Source: Psychrobacter piechaudii (GTDB lineage: Bacteria > Pseudomonadota > Gammaproteobacteria > Pseudomonadales > Moraxellaceae). Taken from it: a stretch of DNA of 34,733 bases. The notes beneath the pieces were generated by a model. It was not told where the DNA came from. It did not search any database and saw nothing but the letters and a program-made list of their open reading frames with translations. The stretch is from the NCBI RefSeq assembly GCF_900162825.1, contig NZ_FUGE01000065.1:1-34733 (forward strand), in the 5' to 3' direction. Position numbers and translations under genes: made by a program. The stretch's first letter is position 1, and each line of letters begins with the position of its first letter. Positions 1-9,145 of the stretch are shown one piece after another.

Positions 1-88
1 CACATGGCATGATAGAGATATCAATGCTGCTAAGAACATCCTTGCGGTCGGGCTTGACCGTCTAGCTGTAGGAATCCCCTCGGTTTAG
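1..88 (+). CDS. tnpB: TnpB (C-terminal fragment, copy 1)
   Basis: The reading frame runs from the window edge to TAG at 86-88 and encodes the last 28 residues of a TnpB protein, starting TWHDRDINAAKN and ending GIPSV. These residues equal the C-terminus of the complete TnpB at 24717-25823 and include the RuvC-III aspartate motif (HDRDINAA). The gene is cut only by the window boundary, so whether the rest is intact is unknown. TnpB proteins are RNA-guided DNA nucleases that help their element persist; no transposase (TnpA) accompanies it here. Confidence 0.85.
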   Translation, partial: TWHDRDINAAKNILAVGLDRLAVGIPSV

Positions 89-105
89 CGAGGGGAGGAA
101 GTCAA
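1..105 (+). mobile_element. Right end of tnpB-only IS200/IS605-type element (copy 1, partial)
   Basis: This is the terminal 105 bp of an element whose rest lies left of the window. It matches the right ends of the copies at 24700 and 34451 almost base for base. A perfect hairpin, CCCCTCG/CGAGGGG with a 6-nt loop, lies at 77-96 and carries the tnpB stop codon in its loop. Similarity between copies stops right after TCAA (102-105), which I take as the right cleavage end; IS608 also ends in TCAA. No tnpA is visible. The bases after 105 would be the guide of this copy's omega RNA. Confidence 0.85.
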
Positions 106-125
106 GTCTTAAGCTTGAAAGCCAA
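50..125 (+). ncRNA. Predicted omega RNA 3' end with guide (copy 1)
   Basis: In characterised TnpB systems the omega RNA covers the 3' end of tnpB and the element's right end, then continues about 16-20 nt into flanking DNA, which acts as guide. Applied here, the scaffold includes the 77-96 hairpin and the guide begins at 106 with GTCTTAAGCTTGAAAGCC. The 5' limit given is arbitrary. The prediction is by analogy and no RNA evidence is available. Confidence 0.4.
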
Positions 126-182
126 TAGGTTATGAGGCTGGCGCATTGTTCACGTGCTTTTAAAGCCTGAAATCTATTGCTA

Positions 183-1697
183 TTATTTCAGTTTATTAAG
201 CTCAGAGTTTTTAGCAATATCAGGTTTGCCGACGGTAACTATAATAAACTTATCTGGTGTTAACGTCTCTTGCAGCGCTGCATTGACTTGTTTTACACTG
301 CTGTTCTCAACACGGTCGATATAATTGGTGAGGTAGCTGTCGGGTAGCTTGTTGAAGTTGAGCGCACCTAGCATCCCATTAATGCCAGCATTACTAGAAA
401 AGCCCATCGGATAACTATTGATTAAGCTTTCTTGAGTCAATTTGAACTCATCGGCAGTGACCCCTTGTTTTAAAGTCTCTTCTACGGTTTGCAAAGTGGC
501 TTTAATCGCCTCATCTGCTTTTTCGTTACGGGTAGAGAAATTGATAGTATAAGGACCGGGGACTTGCATGGCTGTCATACTGCCATAAATGCCATAGGTG
601 TAACCCATCTCTTTACGAATTTTACCCATCAAGCGTGAGTTAAAGCCACTACCTGCCAAGATTTCATTGCCAATACTAAAGTCGCTCCGGCGCTGAAGCT
701 GTGTAGGATCGACACTAACGCTATGACCTTGTTGACCGATAACTACTGAGGTTTGGTCGCTGTCGTAATCTACATGGACCCATTTTCTGCTTTTAATGGG
801 AGTCGGTTGGGGCAGTTTAGGAGCAGGCTTACCCTGATTTAGCTGTCGGGTTATGGTCTCAGCCGCTTGTTTGGCTTGCTCTAAGGTTAAGTCACCGGTG
901 AGACTTAAACTGGCGTTTTGGGCCACCAGATAAGTATCATGGAAACGCTGTAAATCCTTAATCTCAATATTTGGAATACTATCTATGGTGCCATAAGAGG
1001 AGTGGGCATAGGGATGAGAGCCGTACAGCGTTTTATTAAAGGTAATATTGGCAAGATAAGAGGGGTTTTGCATCATCTGCTTTAGCCCTAAAATTTGCTG
1101 AGCCTTGCTACGCTCTAAAACTTTTGCCTCATATCTAGGCTCATTTAGCACTTCACTTAACAGCTTTAAAGCGGGGTCTAGCTTGTCACTTTCAGACAAG
1201 CTGCGAAGATTAATCACAAACTGATCTTTATAAGCGGCACTGCCAAGCTCAATACCCAATTGCTCGGTGGCTTCTGCAAAGGCAGTCTCATCTAATTGCT
1301 TGGTGCCTTTGGTCAATAGGTCTGCCACCATGCTGGCAAGACCAAAACCGTCTTTACGAATGCTTTCATCACGAGCACTGCCAGCGTTAAATCTTAAGTC
1401 AACATCAACAATAGGCAACTGATTGGTTTGGAAGAAAATGACCGGAACCCCATTGCTGGTGGTAAAGTGCTGAAATTTAGGAATAGAGAAGTCTAATTTT
1501 TTCTCATTTTTTAAGCTAGATAGATTATCAAGCGCCTTGATAGGCTGGGTAATATCAACGTCTTTGGTAGCATGCTCACCACTGGGCAAGTCAGGTGCAG
1601 CCTGGGCACTAAGCGTAGTTAATCCCACTGAAAAAATGAGAGAGCTGGCCACAATAAGCGGCTTAAGAGAGTAAGAGGGGCGTAAGTGTGAGTTCAT
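183..1697 (-). CDS. M16-family peptidase-like protein, non-catalytic subunit
   Basis: A 504-residue protein with an N-terminal signal peptide (hydrophobic stretch about residues 13-30, probable cleavage after AQA, residue 33), so periplasmic. It has the two-lobed M16 (pitrilysin/insulinase) fold. Where active members have HxxEH, this protein has ASMVA (about residues 121-125), so it cannot bind the catalytic zinc. It keeps the second-lobe substrate-binding signature with an Arg and a GYTYG segment. It lies 91 bp downstream of the catalytic M16 gene on the same strand, the usual layout for heterodimeric M16B peptidases in which the inactive subunit supplies the R/Y motif. A role in periplasmic protein or peptide turnover is inferred; the substrate is unknown. 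Confidence 0.85.
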   Translation of the reverse strand: MNSHLRPSYSLKPLIVASSLIFSVGLTTLSAQAAPDLPSGEHATKDVDITQPIKALDNLSSLKNEKKLDFSIPKFQHFTTSNGVPVIFFQTNQLPIVDVDLRFNAGSARDESIRKDGFGLASMVADLLTKGTKQLDETAFAEATEQLGIELGSAAYKDQFVINLRSLSESDKLDPALKLLSEVLNEPRYEAKVLERSKAQQILGLKQMMQNPSYLANITFNKTLYGSHPYAHSSYGTIDSIPNIEIKDLQRFHDTYLVAQNASLSLTGDLTLEQAKQAAETITRQLNQGKPAPKLPQPTPIKSRKWVHVDYDSDQTSVVIGQQGHSVSVDPTQLQRRSDFSIGNEILAGSGFNSRLMGKIRKEMGYTYGIYGSMTAMQVPGPYTINFSTRNEKADEAIKATLQTVEETLKQGVTADEFKLTQESLINSYPMGFSSNAGINGMLGALNFNKLPDSYLTNYIDRVENSSVKQVNAALQETLTPDKFIIVTVGKPDIAKNSELNKLK

Positions 1698-1788
1698 ATC
1701 AAATCCGTATTTGAGTGTTATAGCTTTTAATTTTAATAGCTGTCTTTTAAGTTTATGGCTGCAATAAATAAAGATTAGGGGAGTGGCT

Positions 1789-3306
1789 TTATTTATTAGT
1801 CGATTTTGAAGCAGTAACTGGCTCTACATACATCACGGTTAGGTTGTCTTTTACCAAGTATTTATTGGCCGCTTCATTGATGTCTTTACTACTGACTTTT
1901 GCCACCTCTTTAGGAAGAGTATGAATTAGGCGATCGTCTAAACCACGAGATTGAAGATTACCAATCATATAGGCTTGACCTGCCATACTGTCTTGGGCGA
2001 AAACGAAACCTTTTACAGCATTGTTACGGGCACGCTCCAGCTCTTTTTCACTGATGGTTTCAGTTTTAAATTTATCTACTTGCTCTAAAATGGCCTGCTG
2101 TGCTTGAGCCAAAGTTACCCCTTCACGAGGTGTAGCTTGAATCATAAATAAGCCGTCACCACGCTCGTATGAATCGTAGTAAGAAACTACTGATGCCAAT
2201 AACCCTTGCTCACGAACCAGGCTCTTCTCAAAACGGGCTGCATAACCGCCATCCATAATGAACTGCATCATGAGTAGGTCATAAACTTCTTTTTTAGGAA
2301 GATCAGTTGCCATAGCACTATGTAAAGTGGGCACGTTAAAAGCCATAAGTAAGGTCGGCACGTTGACCGTTTCTTTTATGGTTTGTTGTTGATAACCACG
2401 CCAGCCTTTTTGCAGTACTGACGGACGTTCAGGAATTTGCTTACTGGGGATAGCGCCAAAATATTGTTCAACTTTTTTTAGGGTTTGTTGCGGGTCAACA
2501 TCGCCCACGATTACCAGGGTGGCATTATTTGGGGCATACCAAGTTTTGTACCATTGTTCTAAATCTTCAATATTGGTGTTAGCAATTTCCTGCATAGGAC
2601 CAATAATCGACTCACCTTTAGGACTATCAGGTAACACCAATTTTCGGAACTTCTCAAAAGCTCTGGCCAGTGGATTATCATCGGTACGTTGGCGACGCTC
2701 TTCCATTACCACGTTGCGTTCTTGCTCAAATTCTTGGACGAACTCATCACTATCAAAGCGTAAGTTGGTCATACGGTCAGCTTCTAATTCTAAAGCCAAA
2801 TCCAAACGGTTTACAAGGAACATTTCATAATAGCCAGTGTAGTCGTAGCTGGTAAAAGCATTATGCTCACCGCCAAACTTGGCAATCAGTCTATCAAAAT
2901 CAGCCCCGGAGACTTTTTCAGTCCCCTTAAACATCATGTGTTCTAATAAATGGGAAATACCACCTTTGTCCTCCGGCTCATCTGTCGATCCTACGGAATA
3001 CCAAATTTGGGTCATAGCCACTGGGGCCCTGTGGTCCTCTTTGATAATAACCTTTAGCCCATTGTCCAATTTATACTCATGACGGCTGCCATCGGCTGGA
3101 TACTGCGTATTCTCATTATTAGCAACCGTATGACTGACAGCAGATTTGTTTGAGGAAGCACTAGAGTCATAAGGCATGCTGTTACAAGCTGTTAGGGCCG
3201 TTGCAGTGATGCTAGCCAATAATAAGGTTTTAATTGCGCTACTAGCAGGGTTATTAGTAGGGGAGTTAGCAAGGGAATTAGAGTTTGTTGTTATAAAGGG
3301 TTTCAT
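1789..3306 (-). CDS. M16-family zinc metallopeptidase, catalytic subunit (lipoprotein)
   Basis: 505 residues. The zinc motif HLLEH is at residues 119-123, and the third ligand is probably a glutamate in VVMEERR about 79 residues on. A long polar N-terminus precedes a hydrophobic segment ending in the lipobox LTAC (Cys41), so it should be a lipoprotein on the periplasmic side. A Ser/Asn-rich linker (about 42-70) separates the anchor from the peptidase domain. It is first in a two-gene leftward unit with the inactive M16 homologue, and the two probably form an active heterodimer. Start ATG at 3304-3306. It resembles PqqL- and processing-protease-like bacterial M16 enzymes; the natural substrate cannot be told from sequence. 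Confidence 0.88.
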   Translation of the reverse strand: MKPFITTNSNSLANSPTNNPASSAIKTLLLASITATALTACNSMPYDSSASSNKSAVSHTVANNENTQYPADGSRHEYKLDNGLKVIIKEDHRAPVAMTQIWYSVGSTDEPEDKGGISHLLEHMMFKGTEKVSGADFDRLIAKFGGEHNAFTSYDYTGYYEMFLVNRLDLALELEADRMTNLRFDSDEFVQEFEQERNVVMEERRQRTDDNPLARAFEKFRKLVLPDSPKGESIIGPMQEIANTNIEDLEQWYKTWYAPNNATLVIVGDVDPQQTLKKVEQYFGAIPSKQIPERPSVLQKGWRGYQQQTIKETVNVPTLLMAFNVPTLHSAMATDLPKKEVYDLLMMQFIMDGGYAARFEKSLVREQGLLASVVSYYDSYERGDGLFMIQATPREGVTLAQAQQAILEQVDKFKTETISEKELERARNNAVKGFVFAQDSMAGQAYMIGNLQSRGLDDRLIHTLPKEVAKVSSKDINEAANKYLVKDNLTVMYVEPVTASKSTNK

Positions 3307-3771
3307 GCAGTCCTCAGGATATCAGTGATAAAAATGATAAGGATAAAAAATAATAAGTAGTAAGTGCTAAAAAGGGTACGCAGAGTCAAAATAACCAGTT
3401 CTAAAAAATAGCATTAAGTAGATACAGGTCAATAAATAAACAAATAAGTAAATACAGATACGAGGCTAAGCGTACCGCTAATATTGATTAGGTTATAGAC
3501 CTTCAATGTGAAATTTTATTACCCATTATTTCAAGTTCTAATGAGGTTACGCAACTTTTCTGCCAGGGAGGCTGTAAATAGATAAGCTTGACTAGGTTCA
3601 ATAGGTAATTTTATTAATCAATCGGCGCTTATAACCTTAATAATTATAAGGGTTTATTGATGAAATATTGACTACAGAAGGATAGCGAATTTTGTTATAA
3701 TTATCTGTTACTCTACTTTTGAGTGACTATCCCATTCAGTAATTGCTGAAAACAGCAGGCGAGGCGTCTTT
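3307..3771. other. Divergent intergenic region, M16 pair / mnmG (465 bp)
   Basis: An A+T-rich gene-free stretch between the leftward M16 genes and rightward mnmG. It should hold both promoters. I see an extended -10 for mnmG near 3693-3701 and no convincing ORF, tRNA or riboswitch. A short imperfect inverted repeat (CCTTA/TAAGG) lies around 3636-3652. Confidence 0.6.
3693..3701 (+). promoter_or_regulatory. Putative mnmG promoter, extended -10
   Basis: TGTTATAAT is a perfect extended -10 (TGn-TATAAT), 70 bp upstream of the mnmG ATG. No good -35 lies at 17 bp; a TTGACT at 3668-3673 is 22 bp away and probably too far. An extended -10 can work without a strong -35. Confidence 0.5.
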
Positions 3772-5700
3772 ATGTCATCAACTACCCCATCAAATACCTC
3801 TGGTATTACTTATCCTAAATCGTATGACGTTATTGTCATCGGTGGCGGGCATGCCGGTACCGAAGCAGCACTAGCGGCAGCGCGTATGGGCGCACAGACG
3901 TTATTGTTGACACACAATATTGAAACCTTAGGCCAGATGAGCTGTAACCCTGCCATTGGGGGAATTGGTAAGTCGCATTTGGTCCGTGAGATTGATGCCT
4001 TAGGTGGTGCTATGGCCTTGGCTACCGATAAAGCGGGCATTCAGTTTCGAGTATTAAACAGTCGTAAAGGCGCAGCAGTACGAGCCACTCGCGCGCAGGC
4101 TGACCGTATTTTATATAAAGCGGCCATTCGTCATACGCTAGAAAATCAGCCTAACTTGGACTTATTCCAACAAGGTGCGGATGACATCTTGGTGGAAAAC
4201 GGCAAAGCTTGTGCTGTGGTGACCTCAACTGGCATTATTTTCCGCACCAAGACCGTGGTCCTAACCTCAGGTACCTTCCTAGGCGGCGTGATTCACATTG
4301 GTTTAGATAATTCAAAAGGGGGGCGTGCCGGTGACCAGCCTTCTATTAAGTTGGCTGAGCGTTTACGTGAATTAAAACTGCCGGTGGGCCGTCTAAAAAC
4401 AGGAACGCCCGCGCGAATTGATGCTAGAACAGTAAACTTTTGTGTAATGAAAGAGCAGCCAGGCGATACCCCGCTGCCGGTGATGAGCTTTATGGGCGAT
4501 GTATCTATGCACCCCGAGCAAGTTAATTGCTTCATCACTTATACCAATGAGAAAACTCACGATATTATTCGTAGAAACTTGGACCGCTCGCCTTTATTCT
4601 CAGGCAATATTGAAGGGGTAGGGCCACGCTATTGTCCGTCAATTGAAGACAAAATCCACCGCTTCGCTGATAAAGACAGCCATCAGATTTTCATCGAGCC
4701 AGAAGGGTTGACCACCCATGAATTGTATCCCAATGGGATTTCTACCAGTTTACCCTTTGATGTACAGTTAGAATTTATTCGTACCATGGCGGGTCTAGAG
4801 AACGCTCATATTATCCGTCCGGGTTATGCCATTGAGTATGATTACTTTAACCCCCAAAGCCTAAAACCAACTTTAGAAACCAAGTCTATTGATAGCCTAT
4901 ATTTCGCCGGTCAAATTAACGGTACCACAGGTTATGAAGAGGCTGGGGTGCAAGGGCTGTTAGCGGGTGTGAACGCCGCTTTATCTACCCAAGATAACCC
5001 AGTGATGGACAGCTGGACGCCACGCCGTGACCAAGCTTATTTGGGTGTGTTGGTAGATGACCTAATTACCCATGGTACCAAAGAGCCATACCGTATGTTC
5101 ACCAGCCGTGCTGAATATCGCCTATTATTGCGTGAAGACAATGCCGATCAACGCTTGACTGAAATTGGCCGTACCTTAGGCCTAGTCGATGATGCCCGCT
5201 GGGAGGCTTATCAAAATAAAATGGAGTCGGTTGCTACTGAATCAGGTCGTCTAAAAGAGTTGTGGGCCACACCAAATAATGAGCTGGGTAAAAAATTCTC
5301 TGAACGTACTGGTGAAAGCTTATCAAAAGAGTCGACCGCTTATGATTTGTTAAAACGTCCTAATGTAGGCTTTGAGGATATTGCAGCGATAACGGGCGCG
5401 GATGTGGCAGCAGATGTCGGTGAGCAGATTGAAATCTCAGTGAAATATGCAGGCTATATCAATCGTCAACAAGAAGACATTGATCAAATGAAGCGTTTAG
5501 AAAATACGCAGCTGCCAATGGACTTTGACTACAGTGTGGTGTCAGGGTTGTCTAATGAAATTGTCCAAAAGCTACAAGAGATTCGTCCTGCTACCTTAGC
5601 TCAAGCCAGTCGCATCAGTGGGGTAACTCCAGCCGCCATACAGCTTCTAGGCATGACGTTAAAAAAACAGAAAAAAGCGAAGGCGACTTTAGACAGCTAA
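3772..5700 (+). CDS. mnmG: tRNA uridine-5-carboxymethylaminomethyl modification enzyme MnmG (GidA)
   Basis: A 642-residue FAD protein, slightly longer than the E. coli enzyme (629). The Rossmann motif GGGHAG is at residues 24-29, followed by the family signatures [12 protein letters not shown] and GTFLGG, and a C-terminal helical domain that contacts tRNA and MnmE. With MnmE it installs the cmnm5/mnm5 group on wobble U34 of several tRNAs, using FAD, NADH and methylene-tetrahydrofolate. The first 12 residues are a Ser/Thr-rich extension; a purine-rich GAGGCG lies just upstream of the ATG. mnmE is not in the window. The 3' flank holds slipped TAAACTAAGC-type repeats instead of a clear terminator. 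Confidence 0.97.
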   Translation: MSSTTPSNTSGITYPKSYDVIVIGGGHAGTEAALAAARMGAQTLLLTHNIETLGQMSCNPAIGGIGKSHLVREIDALGGAMALATDKAGIQFRVLNSRKGAAVRATRAQADRILYKAAIRHTLENQPNLDLFQQGADDILVENGKACAVVTSTGIIFRTKTVVLTSGTFLGGVIHIGLDNSKGGRAGDQPSIKLAERLRELKLPVGRLKTGTPARIDARTVNFCVMKEQPGDTPLPVMSFMGDVSMHPEQVNCFITYTNEKTHDIIRRNLDRSPLFSGNIEGVGPRYCPSIEDKIHRFADKDSHQIFIEPEGLTTHELYPNGISTSLPFDVQLEFIRTMAGLENAHIIRPGYAIEYDYFNPQSLKPTLETKSIDSLYFAGQINGTTGYEEAGVQGLLAGVNAALSTQDNPVMDSWTPRRDQAYLGVLVDDLITHGTKEPYRMFTSRAEYRLLLREDNADQRLTEIGRTLGLVDDARWEAYQNKMESVATESGRLKELWATPNNELGKKFSERTGESLSKESTAYDLLKRPNVGFEDIAAITGADVAADVGEQIEISVKYAGYINRQQEDIDQMKRLENTQLPMDFDYSVVSGLSNEIVQKLQEIRPATLAQASRISGVTPAAIQLLGMTLKKQKKAKATLDS

Positions 5701-5800
5701 GCTGTAAACTAAGCTGATTCTAAACTAAGCGGACTTAGTAATGATTGCTAACCTGACAGCCTAAGGCGATAGCACCGCCCCAAATCCAGATGAGATAGCA

Positions 5801-6790
5801 ATGATTGATGCCATTCTTTTTGCTCTAAATATTGTACTGCCCAACCTCGTGCTTATGGGGTTGGGTTTTTTTATGCGAAAAAAAGGACAGATCAGTAAGG
5901 CGTTTATTGATCAGGCCTCTAAACTAGTATTTAACTATGCTTTGCCCTGTTTACTTTTTTTTAGTGTTATTGAAAGTCAGGTCAACTTCAGAGAACAATT
6001 GAATCTGCTGGGTGCTGGATTTGCAGTGACCCTGCTGCTCTACTTCGGTGCAGAGCTATACGCCAAGCTTTTTATTGCAAGACCTGAAGATAAAGGGGTC
6101 TTTGTCCAAGGCGTCTTTCGCAGTAATATGGCCATTATTGGTCTAGCGACTGTTGCTAATGCCTACGGGGCAGAGGGGCTAAGTATTGGCGCGGTCTATA
6201 TGGGCGTTATTACTTTGGTATTTAACATTTTGGCAGTGATTACTTTAAGTCGTACCGCCATAAGTCCAGATGCCGATCAAAAACAGATTGCAAGGCGTGA
6301 AAGTTACGCTATGATGTTAACTAAGAAGTTATTCACCAATCCTTTGATTCTCTCCTTGATTGCAGCATTTGGTTTCAAATTGCTTGCTTCGACGTTGGCC
6401 TTGCCAGCGCTCCCCAATGTCATTACCCAAACCGGGACTTTGCTCTCAGCACTGTCTTTGCCACTGGCATTAATTTGTGCCGGTGCCACCATCGATGTAC
6501 GCTCTATGCTGACCTTATCAGGCTTATCCATGCAGGCCAGTATAGGACGCATTCTGATTGCACCTATAGTAGCCGTGGTAGTCGGACTGGCCTTTGGTTT
6601 AACTGGGGTGCATATGGGCGTGCTGTTCCTAATGGTGGCCTCTCCAACAGCCGCAGCCAGTTATGTGATGGCCAAAGCAATGGGCGGTAACGATGTATTA
6701 GCGGCCAATATCTTAGCGTTTACCACAGTGGTGTCTTTATTTGGTATGGCGATAGGAGCAGCAGCCTTGAGAGCGCTAGGCTGGATGTAG
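5801..6790 (+). CDS. AEC-family (auxin efflux carrier-like) transporter
   Basis: A 329-residue, very hydrophobic inner-membrane protein with about ten predicted helices in two halves separated by a hydrophilic loop near residues 150-170. It belongs to the AEC/bile-acid-arsenite-riboflavin superfamily. The N-terminal helix (NIVLPNLVLMGLGFFMRKKG) and the central PLALICAGATID stretch with conserved small residues are typical of bacterial members such as malonate or malate transporters. The substrate cannot be assigned. It follows mnmG by 100 bp and no strong ribosome-binding site precedes the ATG. Its 5' coding region contains a terminator-like hairpin plus T7 (5840-5872). Confidence 0.85.
   Translation: MIDAILFALNIVLPNLVLMGLGFFMRKKGQISKAFIDQASKLVFNYALPCLLFFSVIESQVNFREQLNLLGAGFAVTLLLYFGAELYAKLFIARPEDKGVFVQGVFRSNMAIIGLATVANAYGAEGLSIGAVYMGVITLVFNILAVITLSRTAISPDADQKQIARRESYAMMLTKKLFTNPLILSLIAAFGFKLLASTLALPALPNVITQTGTLLSALSLPLALICAGATIDVRSMLTLSGLSMQASIGRILIAPIVAVVVGLAFGLTGVHMGVLFLMVASPTAAASYVMAKAMGGNDVLAANILAFTTVVSLFGMAIGAAALRALGWM
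5840..5872 (+). terminator. Terminator-like hairpin inside the AEC gene
   Basis: CCCAACC (5840-5846) pairs perfectly with GGTTGGG (5859-5865), followed directly by seven T (5866-5872). The shape is that of an intrinsic terminator, but it lies within codons 14-24 of an open reading frame. It may attenuate transcription coming from mnmG, or simply be a by-product of coding a hydrophobic helix. Confidence 0.4.
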
Positions 6791-6872
6791 GCTCCTATCA
6801 AACTGTCTTTGTTAAAAATGTATTTAGGGTAAAAGACGTACTTTTCAAATCCAAAAAGGTAATATCTAAATT

Positions 6873-7220
6873 ATGTCAAAAAAAAGCTGCATTCAGCTGT
6901 GTTGCGCCAGTATTGCCTCGTTAGCATGTTTAAATGCTCAGGCCATGCCAACCAGTGAGGTGATATTTGAAAAGGGCAGTAATTGTGGTCACTATCAGGG
7001 GGATTTAACCTCAGGTGAGCTGTTTTCATTAGAAATGAGTGCCGAGCAAGAGCTGGTGATTAGTACAGATGGTCATGTACAGACGGTCACAGATAATAAG
7101 GGGCAAGTCTTGGAGGATAAGGGTGGCGCTAATTATCGCTATAATGCTATCCGTACCGGTACCCATATTATCAAGATGGTGGGCCGAGTCGATAGTGCGG
7201 TCGAATTCTGTGTTTATTAG
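6873..7220 (+). CDS. Small secreted protein of unknown function (paralogue 1)
   Basis: 115 residues with a clear signal peptide (cleavage probably after AQA near residue 24), so periplasmic or secreted. The mature part has two cysteines, one in SNCGHY near its start and one in the final FCVY, which could form a disulphide joining the two ends. The core has short beta-like stretches and the segment ISTDGHVQTVTDNKG. The next gene (7379) is a close paralogue sharing PTSxVxFxKGSxCGxYxGDL and the STDGHVQ/NTDGHVQ segment. I do not recognise the family. An A+T-rich leader precedes the ATG; a possible AAAAAGG ribosome-binding site lies about 16 bp upstream. Confidence 0.7.
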   Translation: MSKKSCIQLCCASIASLACLNAQAMPTSEVIFEKGSNCGHYQGDLTSGELFSLEMSAEQELVISTDGHVQTVTDNKGQVLEDKGGANYRYNAIRTGTHIIKMVGRVDSAVEFCVY

Positions 7221-7378
7221 GGTTTAATAGTGTTTAATGATGATATGTTGATATTTAAATCTCTCTAATGGTTCAATCATATTGTAAGCCGGTGAATACA
7301 GTGATATATTGATTTGAGAAGGTGGTTTATTTACCACGCCTTTAATCGCTATTTAGTCTATTACACTGAGGATTCGTT

Positions 7379-7724
7379 ATGAAATCTAAAGTTATAAAAG
7401 CCGGTCTTGTTGGTGTGATAATGTCCCTTTCTTTGACCGCACAAGCGTTACCCACGAGCCAAGTAGTGTTCGCAAAAGGCAGCTACTGCGGCAGTTATAC
7501 CGGTGACCTCAGTAAAGGACGGGTATTTAAAATCTGGCTAGGTTACAATCAAGAACTGGTTATTAATACGGATGGCCATGTACAATCAGTAAGAGATAGT
7601 AAAGGCAGACGACTGGCCGATCATGGTGACTATTGATTATAGGTATTATATTCGCTCAAAAGGCGAACATCGAATTACGATGGTAGGCTCAGGATTTAGT
7701 ACTGCTGAATTTTGTGCGTATTAA
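7379..7724 (+). pseudogene. Frameshifted paralogue of the secreted protein (paralogue 2)
   Basis: Starts with ATG at 7379, has a signal peptide ending AQA, and follows paralogue 1 closely. The first frame stops at TGA 7634-7636 after HGDY. The missing C-terminal third is found immediately downstream in the +1 frame, from 7635 to TAA at 7722-7724. It reads DYRYYIRSKGEHRITMVG and ends AEFCAY, equivalent to NYRYNAIRTGTHIIKMVG and VEFCVY in paralogue 1. One extra base near 7631-7634 explains this. As it stands the product is 85 residues and lacks the second cysteine, so it is probably non-functional unless the shift is a sequencing error or is bypassed. Confidence 0.8.
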
Positions 7725-7790
7725 ATTTAAATTTATCGGCCAATTACTCATTAATAAATCACTTAACTGTCTGTCAACAAGACATTCGAT

Positions 7791-7825
7791 AAAAAAAGCC
7801 GATATCAATTGATATCGGCTTTTTT
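7791..7825. terminator. Bidirectional intrinsic terminator
   Basis: A 22-bp perfect palindrome (7798-7819, GCCGATATCAA and its complement) is flanked by A7 on the left and T6 on the right. It can end transcription both from the secreted-protein genes (+) and from the flavin oxidoreductase gene (-), 67 and 50 bp beyond the respective ends. Confidence 0.9.
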
Positions 7826-7874
7826 GTATCTTCAGCTTTAAAATTATAAATTTAAAAGCTGGGTGCAATAATAC

Positions 7875-8876
7875 TTAGGGTTGTAGATCAAATACGCCCA
7901 GCTCAGGCACCAACTCAAGAGAACGCAAACGGGCCTGTTGGTCATAAATATTAGCGGTAACCATCAACTCATCAGGCTTATGCTCTTCAATAAAGTGCTC
8001 TAATAGAGGACGGACGCGTCCGACACTACCAACGAATGAAACTGCTAACGCATCTTCAACCATAGCTTGCTCTGGTGCATTCCAGATACCTTCCATAGTT
8101 TCTACAGGAGCAGGTACCTGTCCTCGACCACCACGACGTAAACGAACGAAGCTCTGCTGCGCAGAGGTAAAGTGATAGCGGGCGGTTTGTTCATCGTCAG
8201 CCAATAACATATTCGCGGCTAACATCACATAAGGCTTGTCCAAGTATTGTGAAGGCTCAAAGTTCTCACGATAAGTGGCAATAGCCTGAGTCATCATACG
8301 TGGCGCAAAATGCGAGGCAAAAGAATACGGTAGACCTAGTTTCGCCGCTAAGGTTGCGCCAAATAATGAAGAGCCTAGAATCCAAATAGGTACATTACTG
8401 TGAGCCCCTGGGAAAGCTTGAACCGGACTATTGTCTGAATCTTTGCCTAGGAAAAACATAAGCTCCTGTACATCCTGCGGGAAGCGATCAGCATCATGCA
8501 TCTGACGGCGCAGCGCTCTAAAGGTAGCACCATCGGTACCGGGTGCACGACCCAAACCTAAATCAATACGGTCACCATACAAAGCCTGCAAGGTACCAAA
8601 TTGTTCAGCAATCACCAAAGGCGCATGGTTAGGTAGCATTACGCCCCCTGAGCCGATACGGATTTTATGGGTCTTAGCACCGATATGCGATAGCAATACT
8701 GAAGTTGCGGCACTGGCGATACCTGGCATATTGTGATGCTCAGCCATCCAGAAGCGATTCATACCGATGGCTTCCGCTTTTTGGGCCATATCAACGGTAT
8801 AGGCCACACCTTGTGCGGTGGTTTGACCTTCTGGAACTGGGGCTAAGTCTAAAAAAGATAAAGGAATTGCAGTCAT
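7875..8876 (-). CDS. Luciferase-like (LLM class) flavin-dependent oxidoreductase
   Basis: 333 residues, the bacterial-luciferase TIM-barrel fold of FMN-dependent monooxygenases, closest in appearance to E. coli YhbW (luciferase family group 1). Diagnostic segments are LDLAPVPEG at the N-terminus, [31 protein letters not shown] (flavin-phosphate region) and [11 protein letters not shown]. The protein is cytosolic and probably uses reduced FMN from a partner reductase; the substrate is unknown. The gene is transcribed alone, away from the terminator at 7791. The ATG at 8874-8876 is the family's usual start. Confidence 0.88.
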   Translation of the reverse strand: MTAIPLSFLDLAPVPEGQTTAQGVAYTVDMAQKAEAIGMNRFWMAEHHNMPGIASAATSVLLSHIGAKTHKIRIGSGGVMLPNHAPLVIAEQFGTLQALYGDRIDLGLGRAPGTDGATFRALRRQMHDADRFPQDVQELMFFLGKDSDNSPVQAFPGAHSNVPIWILGSSLFGATLAAKLGLPYSFASHFAPRMMTQAIATYRENFEPSQYLDKPYVMLAANMLLADDEQTARYHFTSAQQSFVRLRRGGRGQVPAPVETMEGIWNAPEQAMVEDALAVSFVGSVGRVRPLLEHFIEEHKPDELMVTANIYDQQARLRSLELVPELGVFDLQP

Positions 8877-9081
8877 AGGTAATCCATTAGCAGAGTTAAT
8901 AAAGCCTTAATGGGTATCAAAAAGACTCATCAGCTGCTTAGTTAATTAAAATATTATTTGTTTTGTGTTACCTATTGATATGTGACTTATCTGCATGAGT
9001 TTCAAGTAAACCGGTTGAATATTAATAAATCATAACAATCGGATAAAAAAAGGGCTATCTGATAAATTAAGAGTCAAAAGC

Positions 9082-9106
9082 AAAAAAGGTGCCAATGGGC
9101 ACCTTT
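9082..9106 (-). terminator. Intrinsic terminator of the CysB-like regulator gene
   Basis: On the minus strand a 9-bp stem AAAGGTGCC/GGCACCTTT with a 4-nt loop runs into T6. It lies 40 bp beyond the stop codon of the regulator gene. Confidence 0.85.
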
Positions 9107-9145
9107 CTGAGTAAGTTGAATAATATTTTATTTCTAATTTTAGGT

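Noticed and set aside
2519-3082. Several plus-strand frames opposite the catalytic M16 gene
   Set aside because: They are shadows of a well-supported gene and show no domains or start signals.
7625-7640. Programmed +1 frameshift at TAT TGA in the second secreted paralogue
   Set aside because: The P-site codon TAT has no good re-pairing in +1 and there is no Shine-Dalgarno-like stimulator as in prfB. A simple mutation or sequencing error is more likely.
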